A DNA stretch of 58,159 nucleotides, taken from assembly GCA_022376515.1 (NCBI GenBank), contig WTXI01000231.1:1-58159 (forward strand), read 5' to 3'. A program made the translations under genes and the position numbers. Each line of letters begins with the position of its first letter. The first letter of the stretch is position 1. Positions 1-11,052 of this stretch are shown here, one piece after another. Under the pieces are notes generated by a model. The model did not search any database. It was not told the origin of the DNA and saw only the letters and a program-made list of their open reading frames with translations. This stretch comes from Lactifluus volemus (Eukaryota; Basidiomycota; Agaricomycetes; Russulales; Russulaceae).

Positions 1-627
1 GATGATGACGATGAGCTCCATCCCATCTACAATTTTGTTTGATATTGTCAGAATTTGTCGGGATACGTAGGCTGAACTACGCTCACACATGAGCCATCCA
101 AATAACAACTGTCCGAGAAGATTTCCCACAAGTGGAACCACCTTGATTCCAAAATCTTGATTGGTGGAGAGCTGACGACGCCCGAAAGTGTCTGCAAGGG
201 ATTATTGTTTAGTCAGACCAACGACTAATGGCTTTCCCCCTGTCGATACTCTACCTATTGTGTGGCCGTATACGTGCCCCAGCATGAGTGAGGCTTGGTT
301 AATCGCGAAAACATCGTATCTGAGTAGTCCAATCTAAATACAGCAAGAAAAACGGAAGCACGAGACCATGACAACTCACGCCTCCGTGAAAAATCCGATT
401 CCTGCGATCAAACAAGCTTTTAAATGAGACCAAACTATAGTCACAGTCAGAAAGCGGGAGGCAGCCTGTAGGCAGAAGAGGATGGCGACGCCACGAGAAT
501 GGAGCTTCGTCGATGCGCATCAGCGCTTCGGTTCTGTCCTCGGCTAGCTGGCGAACTGCGCCGTCTCCAGCTAGGGACTTGCCGACTTGGAGATCCTGTC
601 ACGGTGGTCGTTGGGCTCCCTCTGCAT
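1..627 (-). pseudogene. 5' fragment of a PHO84-like phosphate transporter (copy A), continues beyond the left edge
   Basis: Reading the minus strand from an ATG at 627, this stretch parallels the 5' half of copies B-D: a first exon ending in a RIDEAPF-like segment, a second exon whose end reads AGIGFFTEA before a GT donor, and the start of the exon encoding the next helices. The frame is not kept. The ATG-proximal frame reaches a TAG before the conserved LAEDRTEAL segment, and the join into exon 2 is out of phase, so this copy looks broken. Its 3' part would lie to the left of the window. The nucleotide match to positions 3240-3880 is obvious by eye, for example the block ending in GAGAGCTGACGACG. 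It could still be transcribed, but it cannot encode the normal N-terminus as read. Confidence 0.7.
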
Positions 628-1658
628 TGCAGCAATTCGAGGCAAAGATATAAGCCTTAGGGACCACTTCAGCCGTGAGGATCAAATGCGGGGGAGGGGG
701 CTTTTGAGAAGATAGTAACGTGGGGAGGGGACGACTCGGAGGGGAGTTTTCATGAGGCCTGGTGCGTGAACCTTTTAACGGTCCAGGCCTTGAGGTGCCC
801 ACACTAATTTTTTGGGGGTTTCACTGGCATAGTAGCGCGGGGCTCCACCTCCCTGCCTGGCAGTAAGGTTCGTCGTAATTTGTCTCCGGACGGCTGTTAG
901 GCACAGCCAGCTGTTTGGATGAGGCTCGGTTGAAGCTCGGTGCTAAAACGGGCTTAGATAGGGCCGCAGCCTCGTGAGATTTGCCTGCCCATTATTTGAC
1001 ACATAATGATCTTTTACGATGCTCGTTGTTTGGCAATGCAATGGGTTGTAAAGTCATTTTGAAAGTGAAACTTTTTTTATTCTTGGTCTTGGTCGAGTCT
1101 AGTATGCATGACATTTGCCTAGACAATCTGAGGGCCATGGCTCATTTTTGCTGGCCCTAGACCTGGCCCTCGGAGTAGCCTTGTCCCATGGGCCTATGAC
1201 TAATTTGAAATAAATTTCAGCTTTAATTTATTATCGTGTGATCTGCCCCCAGGGTAGACTAGGCAGTGTTGCCGTGGCTCAGCGCTCAGCTCTGGTTGGG
1301 CTGAGACTAGTCCATGAGCCATTACATAGCAAGCAGGCTGGCTATCTCGCTGGCACGCCACGAGAATGGGCATCTCGGGCATGTGATGTGATGTTGTGCA
1401 CATATGATTATAGGCAATAATACAGTAGCATGTGTAGTATACAAGCAGCATGGACAATGATTTATAGGGTAAATTTTCATGTTCATCAAATTGATACTAG
1501 TGGAAAGTATTATTCACGCCTGAAATAAAAACTAAGAACGAGATTACACCACAGGCCCTAACAAACAGCTACAGGGACCTAACGTTACCATGCCACCTAT
1601 GAAAAATATTATACTGATGGCCTATCATTGTACAGATCCATTAATCGCTAGATAAGAT
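628..1658. other. Spacer between PHO84 copies A and B
   Basis: No convincing gene was found. The part near 780-960 resembles 4010-4230, the corresponding upstream region of copy B, so duplicated promoter sequence was carried along with the transporter genes. Small open frames here have no recognisable domains. Confidence 0.5.
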
Positions 1659-3880
1659 CTAAAGGGCTCTACGGATTGCCGCCCTGTCGAGGGAATCCAC
1701 GCCGGTGAATGATACCATCCTGCAACTCAACTTCGACGACTCCTGTAGAATGTCAATGTTGCAACCCACGCAGACCCACAAACGGGTAATTGGCGTACCT
1801 TGGACGTGTCCTTGCTGAGGCTCGAAGGAAAGTACCTCTAGTGACTGATCCACGGTTTCTTCCAGAAGCGAAGTCGATGCTATGCCGGTGAGTGTAACCC
1901 CCACAAATATCCCAAGACTGGGTTGTCAATCACCATCAAGTTATGGCATGCGACAGAAGAAGAAAATCCGCGGTTGCTTACATCGCTCTGAGCGTGCTTA
2001 TTTTGAGCGTATTTGTCTCTTGCACCTCGAAGAATATTATCTGTGACACAATGGCACCGAGCTTCCCACTTGCCGCGGAAATACCGTGCGCTGTGGAGCG
2101 GTAACGTGTGGGGAAAAGCTCCCCCGGAACGATGAAGGTTGTCACGTTAGGCCCAAAACTGACGAAGAAATTCGCCACGCAACAAAAGCCTCGGCTTTAT
2201 GCTGGAGATTGGGGGCGGGATTGTCACCAGGGTAGATGCCGGCTATTCGGGGCACCTCGATGAACTTCACGAACCGCTTTAGATGAGCAATCATCTTACC
2301 AAGGATAGCCAATAGTATCGTCAACATGGAAAAGCCCAAAAATTGTATTGGCTTGCGACCCCAGCGGTCAATGAGGAAGAAAGTTGCATAGTAGCCTGGC
2401 AGAAGTCCAGCCACGGAAACAACCAAGCTAACTACTGCGACGTTGCACAACCAGTGATATATTCCCAGTGAGATGTTGAGCTCGGATTGGTTAATTATCC
2501 CTAGGAGAGGCGAGGATAAAATTTGCGACGAGTTGAGAGCGAGGCCGTAGAACGCAACCTGTACAGCACAAATGAGATATTCCATAGCCACGCTTGATCA
2601 CGAACACAACTTGCATCGATGGCGAACCACGAGTAGGCAACTCCAACGAGAAGCAATAAGTGCGCCGCTGTCCAAAATACCGTATGAAGTCCCTACGGCC
2701 TCGGCGGCGTAATTGAACACGTTGGACCACTGCATCTGGGTCAACCCAGTAAACTCCTAGGTTGGCACCTTCATTGAGCACATTGTCGATGTCAGCCCTG
2801 GCCCTCTAACATCCCGATCGATATCCATGGTGAACTTCGGAGTTTCCGGTATTGTAAGCCAGAAATACAGCACCAGGGGACCAGGGATGTAACCCAAACC
2901 AATGAAGATGCGCCAGCAATAGTCCACGTGGTTGGGGTTCTCAAAGCTGTCCGCTATGATGGATGGTTTGAATGCCACAACCACCACCAGCGCGACCAGG
3001 GAGGCAGCTGGGGTAGATTATCTGTTTTCAGGCATTGATGAAACGGTCACACCAAAGTTTCCCCACCCTTGAGAGGTGAAAACTGCCGTCATGAGATGGC
3101 CACGGGTGCGCCTCGAGGCAAACTCGGACGTGATAACAGCACTCAGTGGATAATCTCCCCCAATACCCACGCCCATTATAAACCTATAGACAGCAATGAC
3201 GCCCACGATATTGACAGCAGGACCAGTTCCTGCGAGCGCCTGGGCGAAGGTAGCCGTGACGATGATGATGAGCTCTATGCCATCTACAATTTGTTGGGTA
3301 TTGTCAGACCTTTTCAGGATACATGGGCTGATCTTCGCTCACACATGCGCTTCCGCCCTACGAGGTCAGCCAGCCGTCCAAATAACAACTGCCCAAGAAG
3401 ATTTCCCACGGGTGACGCCATCTCGATTCCAAAATCTTGGTGGTGGGAGAGCTGACGACGGCCAAAGTCGTCTGTAAGTAATTGTCATTTAGTCAGACCA
3501 AACACACTTGGCTTTCCCTACCTATTGTGTGACCGTACACGTACCTCAGCATGACCGAGGCTTGGTTAATCGCGAAAACATCGTATCTATGAGGATATGT
3601 AGTCCAAGGACAGTAAGAAAAATAAAAGTATGAGACCACGATAACTCACGCGTCCGTGAAAAAGCCAGTTCCTGCGATCGCGCAGACTTTAACATGAAAC
3701 TAGCTATAGTCACGGTCAGAAAGCGGGGAGGTAAGAAGCAGAAGAGGATGGCGACGTACGAGAATGGAGCTTCATCCTCAACGCTTCGATCCTGTCCTCG
3801 TCTAGCTGACGAGCTGCTGCATCTCCAGCTGGAATTGGAGGTCTCGCCAAGGCCCCGTGGTGATTGGGATCCCTCTGCAT
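1659..3880 (-). pseudogene. PHO84-like inorganic phosphate transporter pseudogene (copy B)
   Basis: All landmarks of a major facilitator phosphate:H+ symporter are present in order on the minus strand: FFTDA then YDVFAIN, YGIEL, the signature [62 protein letters not shown] and a C-terminal exon resembling the LLPET region. The frame is broken several times. Exon 1 is shifted just before the APF segment near 3785. The residue that is W in copy D is TAG at the start of exon 2. There is a shift after DIDRDVR near 2805 and another between YFGQ and AYSWF near 2660. One intron keeps a GC donor at 2613-2614. Exon order and splice sites match copies C and D, so this is a decayed tandem duplicate rather than a retrocopy. 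Confidence 0.85.
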
Positions 3881-5947
3881 AGCAGCTGCAAACCGAGGGA
3901 AATGTGTGCGTTGGGGACCACTGCAGCCGCGATAAAATGCGGGGGCCTTTGAGAGGAAAAAGTGGGGAAGGGACGAGGGGACCCTGTTGTCATGATCTCT
4001 GATGCATGAACCTTTTAACGGTTAAGGCGCCTACACTGTTTCGGGGTTTTTTTACAAGCATGACGGCGTGGGACGCCATAGCACCGCCTAAGGCAGTAAC
4101 GTTCCAAGGCTGAAGCCTGCTGCACTCTGGAAGCTAATAGAAAACAAGCCGAAGGGACACCAAGATTGGTCTCCGGACAGCTGATGGGCCCTCCCAGCTG
4201 TATGGATGTCATGACAAATCATGGTTTGCCCTGAACGCAATGCTCGGCTGCTGCTAAAACAAGGTCTATGGGCGCTTTCCTACAATATCGTGAGAATTGT
4301 CTGCCCTTTATTGACACTTGACAGAACATCTGTAGTGATGGATTGACTCTAAACAGCCTCTGTAAAGGCTGTAAATCAGGGTCATCGCCACATAGTACCC
4401 ATCTCTAGGATAATGTACCATTCAAAGTTAACTCGGTCACTTTCATATCTCTGATGGCAGCATAAAAGCCACACCGTGTTCGTTGGGACTCATCGCCTAG
4501 GTTCGTATCAGGTTCACAAATGGTTTGTCCAATGGCAAAAGTCCGATAAGTCCACCTCAGTGGCAGTGGTGAACAAATAAAGAATCCTAAGATGCAGGAA
4601 GGGTCCAAGTCTGCCCAAAGTTGACACTGACTCGACAGCATAAGGGTCGTCATGACGCGTGTCGGAGGTTATCGTATGCGCTTGGACGACAGACAGCGTG
4701 ACGTGTCAGTCGATGGAGCATCAGTAAACCTAACCAAACCTTTTTTGGGCTTGCTCAAGCTTGCTCAAGATTGAGCAAGCTTGAGCAAGCTTGAAAGGAC
4801 ACAAAATAGCAAAAGTGAGAAAGTTTTTGCACCATTTACTGATGGAGGCACTGCACTCGCTCATTCGTACCTGATTGAATTCATAAATCCTATCGGCCTG
4901 TTGGGTCATTTTCTCGTATCCTACCTTCAACTCGATCGTTTGGTGACTCGACAACTTGTTTCCGGGTTGTGCAGTGTCTCGGGACCTAAGGAGAAAACTG
5001 GACATAAATTCAGGATACGGCCCATGACAGTGCCATCGTCGATTCGTCGTTGTTCATTGACACAGAATTCAAGCGGGTAAAATGTCACTCGCGGAAATCG
5101 CTCGTCGAACTCACCACGTCAACCAACAGGGGTACCCCATGCTCCACACCTATCCCGAAAATTCGCCAAGGGGCCGAGCCGCTTGAAATGCGAACTCCAA
5201 AGCGGCACCAACGTCCGTGAAGAGGAAGAACACGGTATTCATAGAGGGCCCAGGATGGTCGAGAATCGACGGCAATACACGGTCAAGCTTCTGCAGAGAA
5301 GAGGATGCGGTCGATAGCGTCGCAACGTTATGCACTTCAATTGTCGTATTGACCACCGCTGGCATGCTGCCCAAGGCCCAGCGCAGGCCCACCTACCAGG
5401 CTCAGGGCCGCCGCTGAAGTGAAGTGAGACACTGGCAAAGAAAGTGTAGCCTGAAGTGTCGTTCAGCAGCATTAGTGCTTGACAACGCCAACTTTGGTCG
5501 CCTATCTCCTCAAGCCTTAAGGTCGATTTCAATGCCCCTGGGGACCAAAGATTTGAGACGCAATCGAACAGTTGCAGGAGGTCCAGGTACGGGACAACCC
5601 CCGAACTGCGAAACGATCAGCACGAATTTAGCAATTTATCCCATCTGTACCCAAGGTCTACATTCAGAGCCCAAAAAAAGAAAGTGCTGGAACGAAGTAC
5701 AAACACGTAGCGACGAAATAATAATTTACTGCAATGGCAAAATTCCAGTGGTTGAAAGGAATTGAGAGCGCTGCATCAAGCAAGAGCACTGCGATAGTTG
5801 ATAGCGCAGAAAGCGAAAATGAATGTGAACATATGAAGGGGGGAGCTTTCAAAGGTACAAAAAGACGCATATGAATGCGCCTCATGCACCGTTATGGCGT
5901 CACCTTTCGCAGGACAATGCCGTTACGCAATTCGATCTGATTGGCAC
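3881..5947. other. Spacer between copies B and C with a hairpin and a degenerate relic
   Basis: Positions 4010-4230 resemble the region upstream of copy A. At 4749-4790 there is a perfect inverted repeat, listed separately. On the minus strand at about 5150-5250 a short stretch encodes FFLFTDVGAALEF, which resembles a stretch at 36.5 kb. Neither gives an open gene. No other coding evidence was seen. Confidence 0.5.
4749..4790. repeat. Perfect inverted repeat, 20-bp arms, 2-bp loop
   Basis: The left arm (4749-4768) is two copies of the 10-mer GCTTGCTCAA. The right arm (4771-4790) is its exact reverse complement, two copies of TTGAGCAAGC. The spacer is GA. The DNA is therefore both a tandem 10-bp repeat and a perfect palindrome, able to form a cruciform or RNA hairpin. 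It lies in the spacer between phosphate transporter copies B and C. It could be a simple-sequence element or the footprint of a small mobile element. Confidence 0.9.
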
Positions 5948-8073
5948 CTAGATGCAACACAAATGGTCAGTGAGATTGCCCTTGGCTCGAGTTGATTTTC
6001 GGGCACCTCGGATGAATCCTTTTTGATTTTCATTAGACAACTCCTCGAGGGACCGACCCCGCGTTTCGGGCAGCAGTGCTGTAGACGCGACCCCCGTTAA
6101 CATCACGAAACCAAAGATTTTAAGGCTGAGGGGATGTTGAACTGAGATCCATGACTACAATTTAACGCAAAACGCACATAGTTTCGATGGCACCACCCTT
6201 CCGGTAGAAAATAACTTGTGCAACGATGGCGCCAAGTTTACCAGCTGCTGCTGAGAGTCCATGACCAGTGGAGCGATATCGAGTAGGGAAGACCTCTCCA
6301 GGTATGACAAACGTAGTAACATTTGGACCAAAATTTTGAAAAAAATTTGCGAGGCAGTAGAGGAAGAACAAAACCTTTGTTTTCCAGATCGTTTGGGTGA
6401 AATTTTGAAACTCAAAGCCTAAGTAAAGTTAAGCAGTCTGAGAGTCAAAAGACAGTCATTGAGACGCACCCATTATGAGGAAGAGCGCGGAGAGAATGAA
6501 GAATCCCATGAACTGGATTGGTTTGCGTCCCCAAGAGTCGATGACAAGGAACGAAGCCAGATAACCGGGCAAGAGAGCACCAGCCACAACGATCATCGTG
6601 TACACGGTGACGTTGTGGAGGTGGGAAAATATACCAGGTACCCCAACGCCCTCGCCGGTACTCAATCCCAAATTGGCGAGCATAGTTTCCGTGAAGACTT
6701 TGGATGAGTTGAGACCGAGGCCATAGAACGCGATCTGGTACGAGTCACGTTAGATTTTCTTCTTTCGATTGTAAACATCATCCTTACGTCAAGTGCAAAC
6801 CAGGAGTACGCTGTACCAAGGAGCACACGAGCATTCTTCCACTGACCGAAATAGTTCCTGAAATCACGGAGGCTTGCGGTCGGCGCATCTGTGCGCTCTG
6901 TGGATGCCTCAGGGTCCATGTGCCAGACTCCAGGTGTCACACCATTGGCAGATAATACCGCTTCAATATTTCGACAGGCCTTCTTCACGTTACGCTCAAC
7001 ATCCATGGTGAAGCGGGGTGTTTCCGGAATTGTAAGTCGGAAGTAGAGAGCGATAACGCCTGGGACACATCCCGCACCAACAAGGATCCGCCAACAGTAG
7101 TCGATATGATAAAGGTCTGTCGACGGGTCGCGCAGGATGGCTTTCTCAAAGATCGAGATGGTGACCAATGCCACAATTGTGGAGGCTGGCAGGCGTAAGC
7201 ATAAAGCTGACAATGCAAAGGTGACTTCATACCAAGATACCCCCAGCCTTGTGAAGCGAAGACAGCTGTCATGAGGCGACCACGAGATCGTGTGGATGCA
7301 AATTCGGACGATATAATAGCGCTAAGAGGGTAGTCTCCACCGATGCCTACGCCCATCAAAAATCGCAAAAGCATGAGGACAGCGATAATGTTGACTGTAG
7401 GCCCGGATCCTGCTATGGCCTGGGCGAATGTGCTAGTGATGATAATCATCAACTCAATTCCGTCTGCACAAATCACGTGAGCGTAGGACACCACATTTTA
7501 TCCGTTCTCGCTTACACATCCGTTTGCGACCAACGACGTCTGCCAGCCATCCAAAGAGAACTTGGCCTATCAAGTTGCCTAACGGTGATGCGGCCTTGAG
7601 ACCAAATTCGAGACCTGAGCCTATACGGTTATTCTTTTGTCAGAAAGTGGCCATCATCGGCAAGCGGGTAAAACCTGCCTACGCACTCTCGCCATAGATA
7701 GAGCTAAGCATGATAGCAACAATGTTGATAGTGAAGACGTCGTAGCTAAGAGCAATCTGTCATTGACGACGTCAACTTCCGATACGTCTATACTGACGCG
7801 TCAGTAAAGAAGCCTGTTCCTGCCACTAGCAACACTTTGACGTGAAAGAGCCTACAACCCGAGCTGTGAGTTACTACACCCAAAGCGAGGTAAGAACACT
7901 TACGAAAACGGTGCCTTATCCACCTTCTCGAGAGCAACCGCGCGGCTTTTGTTCAGTGCAGAGGCATGTTGGTTAATGCCTCCGTCTGAGCTAGGGAGGG
8001 GGGGATATTTATTTAATGTAACGGTACCATGTGAACCAGAATATTCGAGGCTAGGGAGGGAGTGGAGACTCAT
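5948..8073 (-). CDS. PHO84-type high-affinity H+/inorganic phosphate symporter (copy C)
   Basis: Major facilitator phosphate transporter of the PHO84/PHT1 family, importing inorganic phosphate with protons across the plasma membrane. Nine exons join with consistent phase: 7904-8073, 7798-7851, 7687-7745, 7516-7620, 7233-7463, 6788-7185, 6470-6734, 6178-6418 and 5948-6125, giving about 566 residues, normal for the family. Motifs include [18 protein letters not shown], the family signature [57 protein letters not shown] and [13 protein letters not shown]. Helix-rich stretches fit 12 membrane segments. All introns are GT-AG, including the one that is GC-AG in copies B and D. The start is uncertain: the ATG at 8073 is the nearest in-frame one I found, and it gives a longer N-terminus than copy D. 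The rest of the gene looks intact. Confidence 0.85.
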
Positions 8074-8811
8074 AGTATACCATGGGGTAACAACCAGGGG
8101 ACAAAGTGTTGAGAAGACTATGGCGCTTGCTGCGAGTGGCTTTAAAGATTTCTTACAGGCTTTTGATGGTAGCGTGCCGTTATCAGCGGATCCAGAAAAC
8201 CACGAGCTCGTAGGATCAACGACGAACGTGTCCAGGAGCGCCCTGTGGATTACAGAAGAGACGTCGATCCGACTTGGCGGCATATAACATGGGAACACCC
8301 AAGAAACAGCCGATATTACTTTTGACGTTCAAACGTGAGAGGAACAAGGCCCGACTTGTAGCATAGTTCGGGGTGCGAGTGGACTTCTGCCTGTTTGTCG
8401 ATTTCCTAATGAAAATTAGTAGAAAACACGGACCTGCGCCACTTCGGAGAAGTTCGGACCCAACGGCTCATATCAGGTCATAGGTTGTGCATAGCCCGCA
8501 CCTATTTCAGAAAGCCCCCGGAGACGAGCTGGATGCAAATGAGCGCCAGAGTAGATCTTAACTCAGTGTGACTCACATGATATTAAAATTTGGGACCCAG
8601 AGGTAAAGGGCTGGAAGAAAGTACTGTGTGTGTGTGTGACTTTGAGAACACAATCGCCACTATCTAGGGGACCAGGGGTTGTGTTTATGATAGCCGTTGC
8701 CTACCATTACCAGGGGTCCAGGAGGAGTAACACGAGTTTTGCTATCTCTAAGTTACTCGGCTGGAAGAACTCGTAGTAAGTGCAACAAATGGGGGCCTGT
8801 GACAAGCGTGA

Positions 8812-8817
8812 CACGTG
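8812..8817. promoter_or_regulatory. CACGTG E-box upstream of PHO84 copy C
   Basis: CACGTG is the core bound by Pho4-type bHLH regulators in yeasts. One copy lies about 740 bp upstream of copy C and another at 14001-14006, about 810 bp upstream of copy D. By chance a window of this size holds roughly 14 copies of any hexamer, so the link to phosphate control is only suggestive. Confidence 0.2.
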
Positions 8818-10339
8818 ACGGTTCGTCCAGATCCGAGTGGCATGCCCGCTTTAGGCCAAACTCCCACAAGTCCCAATGCTCCAAGATCAGTCCCGGGGTC
8901 AATTGCTCGAAAATTGTTCATGTGTAGCATGTGGAACAGTACACAGAGCGCCCCATCATACATCAGCCACAATTTATCGAATCCAACGCACGTCCGACTC
9001 GGACGCTTACTCACCTGTTGGTCAAATTGATTTTGGATTCCGGAGGCTTCCTCCATTTTGTCCTCCTTTACGACGCTAGTGGCGCAGAACCGGGAAAGTT
9101 GAACTAACCATAATTCGTTTGCGCAAGGGTGTCATGCGACCTGGGTGCAGCTGTCCTTTGTTACGGCCAATCCCGAACAGGGGAAAATTCCGTACAATTC
9201 ACATAAAACCTATGCACAGCCCTCGGTCTGTCCTCGGGGGCTTGGGTCGTTGATACGTTCACTTCTGATTTGACCCCAATAGAACCTCAGGCTCTCATGC
9301 AACACTCATCTTTGGATTGGTTGTTTCATATTGACGGCGTTCACAATCTGGTTCCTTTGCCTAGCCATGCCTTGCTTTCCTTCTATATGGGGAACTGGGG
9401 TTGCGCCTGCGCTGCGCCACCACAGGTTAATTTGGAGATGGGCATATCCGTGGTTCCTGTGGCTTACATGGTGGCTTCGAAAAAAACCCATTTCCCTGAC
9501 GGCTTACCAAGATCGTTCATGTTCGTTCCTGGCGACCCTCGCTAAAGAATTTCTGGGCGGCTCAAAGGATTGCCGATTGTTCCCCAAGCACTCTCCGGCC
9601 AGATCTGCTGCCTGTTCTTTTTCCCGCTTGCGTGAACGTCAGCGTTTCACCGTTGGCTATGACCATGTGGACAGAATACGCCTCATTCTCGCCCATGCCT
9701 TCTTTTCTAGAGTAATAGCGTTATTAGGGGTGGTCGAAGCTTTAATTTGTCAATCCGCTTCGGGGTTTATGGCGCTCTGCGCACATGATCCTTGTCAATA
9801 ACGACATGACGTTATCTGCAATATGCTTGGCATGATCATGCATGAGCTCCAGGGCCTACAGCAATTTTTTTTTTCAGGAAGATTGCTTCCCGCAAAGCCC
9901 CATGCAGCACCTTCATAGCAACAGTTGGCGAGGGTTCCACTGGTACGGTTTTAACCCTGACAGCTGTTGGAGGAGTACAGGTGCAGACTCCCACCATTTG
10001 TCGCGTAGCGTTCAAAAACCAGATTGCATCCGAGTCGGACTCCATCGATCCAGACGTACTCCATTTCTTACGCCATCGGGGGGGGGGGGGGCTGATCTAT
10101 TCGTAAATTGCAATTGCATCAATTGCCCGCTCAGGGTCAACGGGCAAAGAATTCTTCTAGCTTATAGTCTCTGCCAGGAGCTGTGTCCCCCCTTCGGACC
10201 TGGCCTAGGGCGGGGTCTGGTAGTGGTCTAATCCTTTCTAGTGGGGCCGACGGATTTGACCCCAGTGAGGGAATTTCGACAAGGGGGCGCAACGTCGACT
10301 TCCTCATGAATACATATCCAGTCAAGGTCATGCGACCGG

Positions 10340-10504
10340 GTGCCTCGGCCGATCGCAATAGTTAGGCTACAAAGAACGTGTGTCGGCCATTCCAAATGGT
10401 ATAGTCGGATGCTCGTGCACATTTGCGCCGGTAGTTGGCGTCAGAGCTCATTCACTAAAAAAACTAGATCGAGAAACAAAAACAAAAAAAATTTGGAAAC
10501 CCTC
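10340..10504. repeat. Dispersed repeat, copy 1
   Basis: About 160 bp starting with GCCTCGGCCGAT and ending in an A-rich tract followed by GGAAACCC closely matches 14779-14940, in the same orientation. The shared core includes AAAGAACGTGTGTnGGCC and TAGTCGGATGCTCGTGCAC. The two copies flank PHO84 copy D and the LYR gene. The A-rich 3' end is reminiscent of a short non-autonomous retroelement, but no promoter boxes or target-site duplications were established. Confidence 0.7.
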
Positions 10505-11052
10505 CTTTCAGGCACCTTTTTGAGCGAAAACGGCTCAAGTGAGTGAGATTTCGTCCTTGAAAGTTTAGTAGTTTAGTGTGCTGGCTATTTCTCCTGCGAC
10601 CTAGACACCATACCGTACTCAGTGTAATACTGTCGATAGGGTGCTGTAACCTGAGCCTGGACCAGCGAATTAACCGTCTCTTTCTGAGCACAGCGAGGTG
10701 TGATATCCCATTTTACCTCCATCTGATTCTGCAATAGTACCATGGTGAAAAATAAAAGCAGGAGAAGTTGCCACGACGGTCGCGATGGTCCGAAGATTGG
10801 CCCTTTTTATCTTTGCTGACTGGTTGGTACGGCACCAACCCAAAACCTTCATTTCACGCAGCTAGGTTGCGTAAAAGTGATGCGTTCGAATGCTAGATCC
10901 AGACGCTAAATCATCATTCAATTACGCAAAAAGCTACAAACAAACTAGCTTATAAATATACTAGACTCTGCATGGGTCGTGAGAACAAAGGGCATGAAAG
11001 AAAAAAGTAAGGAAGGCTCTGCCGTTATCGGGTACGGCGGCGCCAGGCAGTT

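Larger units (their letters stand above)
8074..11052. other. 3-kb gene-poor spacer between PHO84 copies C and D
   Basis: No gene recognised. It contains a TG run near 8626, a CACGTG E-box at 8812-8817 about 740 bp upstream of copy C, a G homopolymer near 10078-10090 and a dispersed repeat at 10340-10504. An open frame of 156 codons at 9331-9801 (+) has no recognisable domain and no matching splice structure, so I do not call it a gene. Confidence 0.5.

Noticed and set aside
9331..9801. 156-codon plus-strand frame between PHO84 copies C and D
   Set aside because: No recognisable domain, no splice structure and an odd composition rich in Trp and Arg.
10078..10090. G homopolymer considered as a structural element
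   Set aside because: A lone homopolymer of this length can arise by slippage and has no supporting context.
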